This document shows, piece by piece, positions 1 through 5,671 of a stretch of DNA of 7,238 nt. Position 1 is the stretch's first letter. The number at the start of each line of letters is the position of its first letter. Where the stretch lies: assembly GCA_017626625.1 (NCBI GenBank), contig JAGAIK010000052.1, forward strand, positions 1-7,238, given 5' to 3'. The stretch comes from Roseburia sp. (GTDB lineage Bacteria > Bacillota > Clostridia > Lachnospirales > Lachnospiraceae). A program made the position numbers and the translations under genes. The notes under the pieces were generated by a model. The model was given only the letters and a program-made list of their open reading frames with translations. It did not search any database and was not told the origin of the DNA.

Positions 1-512
1 ATGTGACCCACTTTTTCAATGCCATGCCGGGCTTTTCCCACCGTGCTCCGGGGATGTTTGGAGCGGCTTTTGATGCCGGGCATGTACTGCCGGAGCTGAT
101 TTGCGACGGGATTCATGTGGAACCTTCTGCGGTGCGTGTTCTGTTTAAGCTTTTTGGAAAAGAGCGCATGGTTTTAATCAGCGACAGCATGAGGGCGGCG
201 GGAATGCCGGACGGGGACTACTCTCTGGGGGGACTTCCCGTTAAAGTGACGGGGAATCTGGCAACTTTAGAGGACGGAACCATTGCAGGCTCGGCTACCA
301 ACCTGATGGATTGTATGAAAATGGCTGTTTCTATGGGGATTCCACTGGAAGCGGCTGTTCGCTGTGCGACTTATAATCCGGCGAAATCTATTGGGGTAGA
401 ACACGTTTGCGGCAGCATTGCGGCGGGGTTGCAGGGGGATTGTGTGATATTGGCAAAATCGGACTTGGCTGTTCGGGAAGTTATTTTGGGAGGGGAAGTG
501 GTTGTTGGCTGA
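1..512 (+). CDS. nagA: N-acetylglucosamine-6-phosphate deacetylase, C-terminal part (5' end outside window)
   Basis: Cytoplasmic amidohydrolase that removes acetate from GlcNAc-6-phosphate to give glucosamine-6-phosphate, feeding amino-sugar and cell-wall recycling into glycolysis. The reading frame is open from the left edge: codons start at position 3, bases 1-2 belong to a split codon, and the stop TGA is at 510-512. It covers 169 residues, a little under half of a usual 375-390 residue NagA. Visible NagA landmarks, numbered from the first whole codon, are THFFNAMPG with metal-binding His3, DGIHV with the second metal or substrate His38, ISDSM with the catalytic Asp61, the DGTIAGS segment at 91-97, and the C-terminal strand region ending VREVILGGEVVVG. 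The GTG at position 3 is an internal codon, not a start, because the TIM-barrel N-terminal half and the first metal site lie upstream. No broken codon is seen. Upstream partners such as nagB cannot be judged from here. The family call is secure. Confidence 0.95.
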   Translation, partial: VTHFFNAMPGFSHRAPGMFGAAFDAGHVLPELICDGIHVEPSAVRVLFKLFGKERMVLISDSMRAAGMPDGDYSLGGLPVKVTGNLATLEDGTIAGSATNLMDCMKMAVSMGIPLEAAVRCATYNPAKSIGVEHVCGSIAAGLQGDCVILAKSDLAVREVILGGEVVVG

Positions 513-669
513 GTTTGAGGGGAGTCTGGGCGGATTCGGGTGTCAAAAGGAGGCTCGGATAAGGTTATGGGGCAGATTGCACAAAGAAGGCTTTGTTTTT
601 GTTCCGATGTACAGAGATAAGAGGTTCTAAGAAATCTGCTGCCAAGGGTGTTGGCGAAGGGACGTAAAC

Positions 670-703
670 GGTACAAGGGCGCCCTCCATGGCGCCATTGT
701 ACC
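670..703. other. Apical hairpin 1 of the inverted-repeat element
   Basis: Bases 670-683 pair with 690-703 over 14 positions with one G-A mismatch (677 against 696), leaving the six-base loop CTCCAT at 684-689. On the + strand the end of the stem and the loop read CCCTCC, complementary to a Shine-Dalgarno core. The hairpin sits at the tip of the long stem next to the second hairpin. Confidence 0.8.
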
Positions 704-704
704 T

Positions 705-728
705 CGCCCAGCCGTCCGTGGCTGGGCG
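705..728. other. Apical hairpin 2 of the inverted-repeat element
   Basis: CGCCCAGCC (705-713) pairs perfectly over 9 bp with GGCTGGGCG (720-728), enclosing the six-base loop GTCCGT (714-719). It begins one base after hairpin 1 ends, so the element would fold as a long stem with two tightly packed arms at its tip. No T-run follows, so it is not an intrinsic terminator in either direction. Confidence 0.85.
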
Positions 729-876
729 TTACTGGGAGTCTGGCAGATTTCTAAGAACCTCTAATCTCTTCCCATAGTCACAAAAACAGAGCCTTCTTTG
801 TGCAATCTGCCAATATCGGTTATCGACAGCCTCTTTTGACGCCCGAATCCAGTTTAGAAGTGAAATTTGTGACAGG

Positions 877-905
877 AGTGCCGGCTTAGTCCGGCACTTG
901 TTTTT
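877..905 (+). terminator. Rho-independent terminator
   Basis: A perfect 8-bp GC-rich stem, AGTGCCGG (877-884) with CCGGCACT (891-898), encloses the loop CTTAGT and is followed by TGTTTTT (899-905). The T-run is only on the + strand side, so it would stop transcription from nagA after passing through the inverted-repeat element. This leaves the element within the nagA transcript, with the small membrane-protein gene beyond the stop point. Confidence 0.85.
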
Positions 906-980
906 AACTTGATAGGATTTAGATGTCGGAAGGGACGGATGAAAACTTATGCTGGAAAAGTGCATATATGGTTTTATGAC

Positions 981-986
981 AGGAGG
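981..986 (+). promoter_or_regulatory. Ribosome binding site deciding the start of the small Cys-rich protein
   Basis: A perfect AGGAGG lies four bases before the ATG at 991. It favours this start over the in-frame ATGs at 949 and 970, neither of which has a comparable site, and over the overlapping frame that starts at 909. Confidence 0.8.
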
Positions 987-990
987 GAAA

Positions 991-1143
991 ATGGGAATTG
1001 CGGATGTTTTGATTTTGATATTCATAGGAGTATGGTTGTTGGGGGTAGTGGTGTACCTTGGGAAAAAGAAGAAAAATGGCGGATGTATTGGCTGCTCTGG
1101 TGGAGGATGCGCAGATTGTCCGAGGGAGCGGAAGAATAAATAA
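991..1143 (+). CDS. FeoB-associated Cys-rich membrane protein (orphan)
   Basis: A 50-residue protein from ATG 991 to TAA 1141-1143. Residues about 5-24 form one hydrophobic membrane helix (DVLILIFIGVWLLGVVVYLG). A KKKK cytoplasmic-side cluster at 25-28 follows, then a Cys-rich tail with Cys32, Cys35, Cys40 and Cys43 in the pattern CxxC-x4-CxxC, and a basic end. This layout matches the FeoB-associated Cys-rich membrane protein family, usually encoded beside feoA/feoB, where it is thought to assist ferrous-iron uptake; the exact role is unsettled. Here no feo gene lies within the window on either side: an intergenic repeat and terminator are upstream and an LRR protein gene is downstream. The four cysteines suggest metal binding (inference). 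I see no convincing promoter in the 85 bp after the terminator. The tail and helix are clear, so the family call is good; function in this setting is unknown. Confidence 0.85.
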   Translation: MGIADVLILIFIGVWLLGVVVYLGKKKKNGGCIGCSGGGCADCPRERKNK

Positions 1144-1152
1144 ATGGATATA

Positions 1153-1204
1153 TTGTCATAAATCTGAAAATTTTGTAAAATAAAGAAAAACAATCAGAGG
1201 GGAG
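1153..1204 (+). promoter_or_regulatory. Sigma-A-type promoter and ribosome site of the LRR protein gene
   Basis: TTGTCA (1153-1158) and TAAAAT (1176-1181) are separated by exactly 17 bp, a good housekeeping promoter. It starts just 9 bases after the stop of the preceding small gene, so the LRR gene can be transcribed on its own. A purine-rich AGGGGAG (1198-1204) stands 10 bases before ATG 1215, and a nearer AGAGG lies at 1206-1210; either could serve as ribosome site. Confidence 0.65.
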
Positions 1205-1214
1205 AAGAGGGAAC

Positions 1215-4166
1215 ATGAAAAAAAGATGGCTGGCATTGGGGTTGGCGTTGTGTCTGGCAGTGGGAGACGTGCCTGTTTCGGCGGGGGATTTAAAAATGTC
1301 TGTGGCAGAGAACCAGATGATTTCTACAGAAGAAATTCTGGAGGAAGAGACGACAGCAGATAATCCTTTGGTGCAATTTTTGATGATTTCTACAGAAGAA
1401 ATTCTGGAGGAAGAGACTGGTGAACGGAAAGAAACGGCGGCTGCAGATTACAGGTATCAGGAGCTGGCGGATGGAACGTTGGAAATTACCGGATATGTGG
1501 GAAGTGATACGGAAATAGAAATTCCCGCCGTGATTGATGGGAAAAATGTAACCTGTCTGGGAGACGGGGCATTTTCCTATCAGGACAATCTGACCCGCGT
1601 TACGATTCCGGCAGGCGTGAAAAATATAGGCAGTCAGACGTTTTCCTGCTGCAGCAGACTGGCGGAGGTCATCATTCCGGAGGGAGTGACGACCATCGGT
1701 TATGCGGTATTCCGGGAATGCGGCAGTCTCGAAAGGGTACAGATACCGGATGGAGTTACTGCGATTGGGAATTGTGCTTTTGAGGGCTGCGCTGCTTTAA
1801 GTGAGCTGGTTCTTCCGGCTGGCATTGTAAGTATCGGCGGTTCGGCATTTGGTGAATGCAGCAGTCTGGAAAATATCACTCTGCCGGAGGGAATCGTCAG
1901 CATAGAGGAACAGCTATTCCGGGGGTGCAGCAGCTTAAAGAGCATTACGATTCCGGAAAGCGTGACGTCTATCGGGGATTACGCATTCTGGGAGTGCGGC
2001 AGTCTGTCGGACATTCTGATTCCGAAAAACGTGGACAGTATCGGGGAAGGAGTATTTGAGGAATGCTCTGGTTTGACGGCGATTAACGTTGCGGCAGAAA
2101 ATGAAGCTTATGTCTCGGAGGACGGTATTCTGTATTCAGCAGGGCTGAAAGAATTCATCCGGATTCCCATGGGAAAGCAGATAGGAGATTTTGAAGTTCC
2201 GACGGGAGTGGAGACTATGAGAGATGGAGTCTTTAATGGCTGTGACAGTCTGACGGGCATTTCCATTCCTGCAACAGTGACCGAGATAGGCGATACGGTA
2301 TTTCAGTATTGCCGTTTCCTTGAGAGGATAGACGTGGAAGAGGGGAATTTGAACTATGCCTCCGAAGATGGCGTCTTGTATACTGCGGACCAAAAGGAGC
2401 TGCTCAGAGCTCCCTCGGCAAAGGAAATCGTTGATTTTACCGTGCTGCCGGGCGTGGTAAAAATAGGAGAATGTGCATTTTTAAACTGTAGAATGGAAAA
2501 AATTACTATCTCCGAAAGTGTGGAGGAAATCGGAAAAGAAACGCTTATGTGCGGCTGCCTCAAAGAAATATGTGTTGCGGCGGAAAATAAAAATTTTTCT
2601 TCCTCCGACGGCGTTTTGTACAATAAGGATATGACAGAAATTCTTCTGTTCCCGGCGCAGAAGGAGACGGCGGAATTTGCGGTTCCCTCAGGTGTGGAGC
2701 GTATTGGGGATTCTGCATTTCAGGGCTGTGAGAAGCTGACGGGAATCTCTATTCCGGAAAGTGTAAACGCTATTGGGACAGCGGCATTTAACGGCTGTAG
2801 GGGACTTACGGAGATAAGTATTCCCGGCAGTGTAAAAGTCATCGGAGATTCAGCATTTATAGATTGCAGCGGCTTAACGGCGGTGGTTCTTTCCGAGGGA
2901 ACGGAAGTCATTGAAGGCGGAGCGTTTTATAGGTGCACAAGCCTTGGCAGTATGCAACTGCCGGAAAGTGTGACGGACATCGGCGGCTGGGCATTCCGTG
3001 AATGCAGCAATCTGACGGATATCAGGCTGGGCAGCAAGGTGGCAAAGATAGGAGTTTATGCGTTCTATAATTGCAGCCGTCTCGAAAGCATCAATCTTCC
3101 GGGAAGTGCGGCAGAGATAGGAGAGTGTGCCTTTGGAAACTGCAGCAGCCTGAAACATACCAGCATCGGGGAAGGTACGTCGCGAATCGGAGATTCCATG
3201 TTCAGCGGCTGTGCGGAATTAACGGACACTACAATTCCCGTCAGCGTCACGGAAATAGGACAGGATGCGTATTTGGGGTGTGATGCTCTTTCGGAGGTGT
3301 ATTACAGTGGAAGTGAAAGCCAGTGGAATGAAATTGTGATACATGACGGAAATCACAGACTGCGGGGGGCAAAAATTCATTTTCAATGGAACGGCGCACC
3401 GTCCTGCAATCATGAGAATACGGTGATTCAAAACGTAAAAGAGGCAAGTTGTACGGAAAACGGTTATACGGGAGATACGGTTTGCTCTGCCTGTGGAACT
3501 GTGGTAAGGCAGGGGGAGGTTCTTCCGGCGAAAGGACATGTTTATGAAACGACTCTGGTGAAGGCGGCTCCGAAAAAAGAGGGCAGCATTACGGAAAGGT
3601 GCACGGTCTGCGGAGCGGAGGGAAAGTCGGAAACCATTGCCTGCCCGAAGGAGATTGTGCTGGCAAAGACAAGCTATACATACAACGGAAAGGCACAGAA
3701 ACCTGCCGTTAAGGTAAAGGATAGTGCAGGAAACATCTTAGACCCGGCGTCTTATAAAGTCACCTATGCAAAGGGCAGAAAAAAGGTGGGAGTATATGAG
3801 GTAAAAGCCGAGTTAAAGGGAAATTATACGGGCACGCTGAAAACCACGTTTTCCATCATACCGAAGAATACTGCCGCGTTCAAAGTGAAATCGAAATCGA
3901 AGGCGATGCAGATATCATGGAAAAAGCAGACGAACCAGACTGCCGGATATCAGATACAGTATGCTACGGATAAAAAATTTAAAAAATCAGTAAAGACGGT
4001 GAACGTGAAGAAAAACAAAACCACATCTGCCACGGTTAAAAAGCTGAAAGCAAAGAAAACATACTTTGTCAGAATCCGTACCTATCAGACGGTAAAGGAA
4101 AAAGGAAAATCCGTGAAACTTTATTCCGACTGGTCAAGGACAAAACGCATTGTGATAAAGAAATAA
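1215..4166 (+). CDS. Secreted BspA-type leucine-rich-repeat surface protein
   Basis: A 983-residue exported protein. Residues 1-23 are a signal peptide (MKKR, a hydrophobic core to about 16, likely cut after VSA at 21-23). Residues 24-75 form an acidic Glu/Thr-rich linker containing a duplicated 12-residue block. Residues 112 to about 710 hold 21 LRR_5 (BspA-type) units of mostly 23 residues, pattern xxIGxxAFxxCxxLxxIxIPxxV. Units 8, 10 and 12 are stretched to 58-59 residues by an insert with the motif SxDGxLY. The last unit ends in the usual cap YYSGSESQWNEI (697-708). Residues 731-810 form a Cys/His module (Cys731, His733, Cys746, Cys757, Cys760, Cys796, Cys799, Cys810). About 811-884 is an Ig-like domain and 886-983 a very lysine-rich fibronectin-III-like domain. 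There is no LPXTG motif and no C-terminal membrane helix, so the basic tail may hold it to the wall by charge (inference). BspA-type proteins are known for adhesion to host proteins and other bacteria; the ligand here is unknown. It has its own promoter and probably forms a single-gene unit. Confidence 0.9.
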   Translation: MKKRWLALGLALCLAVGDVPVSAGDLKMSVAENQMISTEEILEEETTADNPLVQFLMISTEEILEEETGERKETAAADYRYQELADGTLEITGYVGSDTEIEIPAVIDGKNVTCLGDGAFSYQDNLTRVTIPAGVKNIGSQTFSCCSRLAEVIIPEGVTTIGYAVFRECGSLERVQIPDGVTAIGNCAFEGCAALSELVLPAGIVSIGGSAFGECSSLENITLPEGIVSIEEQLFRGCSSLKSITIPESVTSIGDYAFWECGSLSDILIPKNVDSIGEGVFEECSGLTAINVAAENEAYVSEDGILYSAGLKEFIRIPMGKQIGDFEVPTGVETMRDGVFNGCDSLTGISIPATVTEIGDTVFQYCRFLERIDVEEGNLNYASEDGVLYTADQKELLRAPSAKEIVDFTVLPGVVKIGECAFLNCRMEKITISESVEEIGKETLMCGCLKEICVAAENKNFSSSDGVLYNKDMTEILLFPAQKETAEFAVPSGVERIGDSAFQGCEKLTGISIPESVNAIGTAAFNGCRGLTEISIPGSVKVIGDSAFIDCSGLTAVVLSEGTEVIEGGAFYRCTSLGSMQLPESVTDIGGWAFRECSNLTDIRLGSKVAKIGVYAFYNCSRLESINLPGSAAEIGECAFGNCSSLKHTSIGEGTSRIGDSMFSGCAELTDTTIPVSVTEIGQDAYLGCDALSEVYYSGSESQWNEIVIHDGNHRLRGAKIHFQWNGAPSCNHENTVIQNVKEASCTENGYTGDTVCSACGTVVRQGEVLPAKGHVYETTLVKAAPKKEGSITERCTVCGAEGKSETIACPKEIVLAKTSYTYNGKAQKPAVKVKDSAGNILDPASYKVTYAKGRKKVGVYEVKAELKGNYTGTLKTTFSIIPKNTAAFKVKSKSKAMQISWKKQTNQTAGYQIQYATDKKFKKSVKTVNVKKNKTTSATVKKLKAKKTYFVRIRTYQTVKEKGKSVKLYSDWSRTKRIVIKK
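1316..1417 (+). repeat. Perfect 36-bp in-frame direct repeat inside the LRR gene
   Basis: Bases 1316-1351 recur without a change at 1382-1417, offset by 66 bp (22 codons). Both copies encode MISTEEILEEET, at residues 35-46 and 57-68, in the acidic linker between signal peptide and LRR domain. The segment between them (1352-1381) is not repeated. Perfect identity at the DNA level, including third codon positions, points to a recent duplication; recombination between copies would remove or add 22 residues in frame. Confidence 0.95.
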
Positions 4167-4187
4167 AAACGCAAATGGTGCTTTTTT
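4166..4187 (+). terminator. Weak possible terminator after the LRR gene
   Basis: AAAA (4166-4169) and GCA (4171-4173) can pair with TGC (4179-4181) and TTTT (4182-4185), with one bulged C at 4170 and a five-base loop, running into a six-T tract. The stem holds only three bases next to A-T pairs, so it would be weak, but it overlaps the stop codon where a terminator is expected and no better candidate follows before the next promoter. Confidence 0.35.
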
Positions 4188-4202
4188 CATTTAATAATAA
4201 CC

Positions 4203-4246
4203 TTTTTTGTGTATTTTTTGTGTAATTTTTCTATATTTTTTCTATA
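4203..4246 (+). promoter_or_regulatory. Four phased 11-bp T-tract units upstream of the lipoprotein promoter
   Basis: Units at 4203-4213, 4214-4224, 4225-4235 and 4236-4246 read TTTTTTGTGTA twice, then ATTTTTCTATA and TTTTTTCTATA. T-tracts repeated at about one helical turn are the known signature of intrinsically curved DNA. An earlier T-tract at 4182-4187 lies about two turns upstream, in phase. The last units fall where an UP element would lie relative to the -35 at 4251, so a stimulating role is plausible (inference). Confidence 0.7.
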
Positions 4247-4250
4247 AATA

Positions 4251-4316
4251 TTGCAATTGATGTAAAAATATTGTAAAATATGGGTAAAACGACATAGTCA
4301 CAAGAGACAAAGGGGG
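4251..4316 (+). promoter_or_regulatory. Promoter and ribosome site of the solute-binding lipoprotein / chemoreceptor unit
   Basis: TTGCAA (4251-4256) and TAAAAT (4274-4279) are exactly 17 bp apart. The -35 matches consensus at four of six bases, so help from the AT-rich upstream region or an activator is likely. A strong AGGGGG (4311-4316) lies 7 bases before ATG 4324. The -10 lies within the middle copy of a threefold 11-bp repeat described separately. Confidence 0.6.
4262..4289. promoter_or_regulatory. Three direct repeats (GTAAAA; TTTTAC on the other strand) at 11-bp spacing over the -10
   Basis: GTAAAA occurs at 4262-4267, 4273-4278 and 4284-4289, each copy separated by 5 bp. Read on the minus strand this is TTTTAC-N5-TTTTAC-N5-TTTTAC. 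Direct hexamers on an 11-bp period are the known binding layout of OmpR/PhoB-family response regulators (B. subtilis PhoP boxes have a similar form). Placed over the -10, a bound regulator would more likely repress than activate (inference). A chance arrangement in AT-rich DNA cannot be excluded. Confidence 0.4.
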
Positions 4317-4323
4317 ATTCAGA

Positions 4324-5643
4324 ATGAAGAAGAGAATTGTGGCAGAAATACTTCTTACAGCGGTATTTTGCTCTGCTTTTACTGGCTGCGGCAATCAGCA
4401 GGCAGCAGCCGGAAACGAGAGCAATGACATGGAAGCGGTAGTGCCGGGAAGTGAGCCTTCTACAGAAACGGCGGACTTAGGAGACCAGGACAATTCGGAC
4501 AACGGAGTAGTGGAACTGACAGTATGGTCTGAGCCGGATAACTTTGATACTCTGAATAAGATGATAGATAGCTTTAAAGAGGAATACGCAGGACAGGCAG
4601 AGTTTGAAATTACATTGGCGGAGGGTTCTGACTCCAGAACCAAGGACGATTTGCTGGGAGATATCCATAACGGAGCGGATATCTTTCCTTTTGCGGATGA
4701 CCAGCTTTCCGCTATGGTGGCGGCAGGTGCGCTTTATCCGGTGCCAAATGCAGATGAGGTAAAGAGTGCGAATTTGGAGGCTTCCGTGGAGGCGGCAACC
4801 ATTAATGATACCTTATATGCCTATCCGATGACGGCAGATAACGGTTACTTTTTATACTATGACAAATCTGTCCTTACAGAGGAGGATGTCCAGACCATGG
4901 ATGGTTTGTTAGCGGCATTAGAAGCGGCGGGAAAAACCTTTTCTATGGAGTTAAATTCCGGCTGGTATCTCTATACGTTCTTCGGAAACACAGGGCTGGA
5001 GTTTGGCATTAACGATGACGGCGTGACCAATTACTGCAACTGGAACTCTACAGAGGGTGACATCAAGGGCATTGACATTGCACAGGCGATTCTTAATATG
5101 ACCGCAAGCCCGGCGTTTGTGGCGCAGGCGGACAGCGATTTTATTGCAAATATAGGAGACGGTACAGTGGCGGCAGCTATCAGCGGCGTATGGAACGCCG
5201 TATCTGTTCAGGAAGCTTGGGGAGATAATTACGGAGCAGTGAAGCTTCCGACTTATACGGTAGCAGGTCAGCAGGTACAGATGTCTTCTTTCAAGGGCTA
5301 TAAGATGATGGGCGTCAACGCTTATTCCAAATATCCGGAATGGGCGGCAAAGCTGGCGGACTGGCTGACGAACGAGGAGAACCAGACCCTTCGTTTTGAA
5401 GAGCGGGGGCAGGGACCTTCCAATATTAATGCGGCGGCTTCGGATGCGGTGAATCAGTCTCCGGCGATTCAGGCGGTCATTGCCCAGTCTGAATTTGGAA
5501 AACTTCAGAGGGTGGGAAATACTTACTGGACTCCCTGCAGCACCTTTGGCGATACCATGGCGGCGGGAAATCCCACAAACCAGGATTTACAGGAAATTAT
5601 GGACATTTTAGTAGAAGGCATTACAGCTTCTGCCGCCCAGTAA
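4324..5643 (+). CDS. Family-1 extracellular solute-binding lipoprotein (sugar-type)
   Basis: A 439-residue exported lipoprotein. Residues 1-21 are a lipoprotein signal (MKKR, hydrophobic core, AFTGC lipobox) with lipidated Cys22, so it would be tethered to the outer face of the membrane. Residues 23-62 are an acidic Ser/Thr/Glu spacer. The rest is a MalE-like two-lobed fold: first strand [11 protein letters not shown] (63-73), [11 protein letters not shown] (118-128), [20 protein letters not shown] (165-184), AAISGVWNA (284-292), and the C-terminal helical region with [15 protein letters not shown] (340-354). Aromatics such as Trp214, Tyr215, Tyr217 and Trp290 fit a carbohydrate pocket, but the ligand cannot be named. 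Such proteins are normally followed by MalF/MalG-type permeases. Here the next gene, 28 bp on, is a chemoreceptor, so the protein may serve sensing rather than, or as well as, uptake (inference). A permease could still lie outside the window. Start chosen for the AGGGGG site and signal peptide. Confidence 0.9.
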   Translation: MKKRIVAEILLTAVFCSAFTGCGNQQAAAGNESNDMEAVVPGSEPSTETADLGDQDNSDNGVVELTVWSEPDNFDTLNKMIDSFKEEYAGQAEFEITLAEGSDSRTKDDLLGDIHNGADIFPFADDQLSAMVAAGALYPVPNADEVKSANLEASVEAATINDTLYAYPMTADNGYFLYYDKSVLTEEDVQTMDGLLAALEAAGKTFSMELNSGWYLYTFFGNTGLEFGINDDGVTNYCNWNSTEGDIKGIDIAQAILNMTASPAFVAQADSDFIANIGDGTVAAAISGVWNAVSVQEAWGDNYGAVKLPTYTVAGQQVQMSSFKGYKMMGVNAYSKYPEWAAKLADWLTNEENQTLRFEERGQGPSNINAAASDAVNQSPAIQAVIAQSEFGKLQRVGNTYWTPCSTFGDTMAAGNPTNQDLQEIMDILVEGITASAAQ

Positions 5644-5652
5644 GAGAAAGAC

Positions 5653-5660
5653 AAGGAGGA
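5653..5660 (+). promoter_or_regulatory. Ribosome binding site of the chemoreceptor gene
   Basis: AAGGAGGA, a near-perfect Shine-Dalgarno, lies in the 28-bp gap after the lipoprotein stop, 11 bases before ATG 5672. The spacing is slightly long, but no nearer in-frame start exists. No promoter or terminator fits in the gap, which supports co-transcription. Confidence 0.75.
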
Positions 5661-5671
5661 ACATAGCAAAG

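Larger units (their letters stand above)
532..850. repeat. Long imperfect inverted repeat (MITE-like element or structured RNA) downstream of nagA
   Basis: Two arms of about 110 bp, roughly 532-643 and 738-850, are reverse complements of each other with scattered mismatches and a few small indels. The best block is a perfect 22-bp match, 571-592 against 790-811. Other strong blocks are the outer ends (533-540 GATTCGGG against 843-849) and 620-638 against 744-762, which has a single difference. The blocks at 553-570 and 600-618 are the most diverged. The interior 644-737 carries two separate GC-rich hairpins. No open reading frame of convincing character lies within, and no clear target-site duplication flanks it. 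It may be a non-autonomous miniature inverted-repeat element, or a transcribed long-stem RNA read through from nagA; the sequence alone does not decide. The family is not one I recognise. Confidence 0.85.

Noticed and set aside
371..697. Minus-strand reading frame of 108 codons across the nagA end and the left repeat arm
   Set aside because: It is antisense to nagA and then runs through the inverted repeat; low-complexity Pro/Thr/Ser composition and no domain pattern.
512..855. AGTTT at 512-516 and 851-855 as a target-site duplication of the inverted-repeat element
   Set aside because: The left copy lies about 15 bp outside the symmetrical end of the arms, so it does not flank the element properly; five bases match easily by chance.
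906..980. TTGATA (909-914) as the -35 of a promoter for the small Cys-rich gene
   Set aside because: No -10-like sequence lies 16-18 bp downstream, so I do not claim a promoter.
949..990. Longer start (ATG 949) for the small Cys-rich protein
   Set aside because: The extra 14 residues lack family features, whereas ATG 991 has a perfect AGGAGG and gives the usual length of about 50 residues.
909..1139. Plus-strand frame of 76 codons overlapping the small Cys-rich gene
   Set aside because: It is out of frame with the clear membrane-helix and CxxC protein and has no ribosome site at its start.
729..1193. Minus-strand reading frame of 154 codons
   Set aside because: It covers the right repeat arm, the terminator and the antisense of the small Cys-rich gene; composition rich in Phe/Pro/Ser with no recognisable fold.
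1550..3340. Regular repeated sequence resembling a CRISPR or tandem DNA repeat
   Set aside because: The periodicity (about 69 bp) is that of 23-residue LRR units in the protein; DNA copies are diverged and in frame.
1700..3539. Several reading frames of 60-106 codons on both strands within the LRR gene
   Set aside because: They repeat because the LRR codons repeat; they have no ribosome sites and follow the repeat period of the sense gene.
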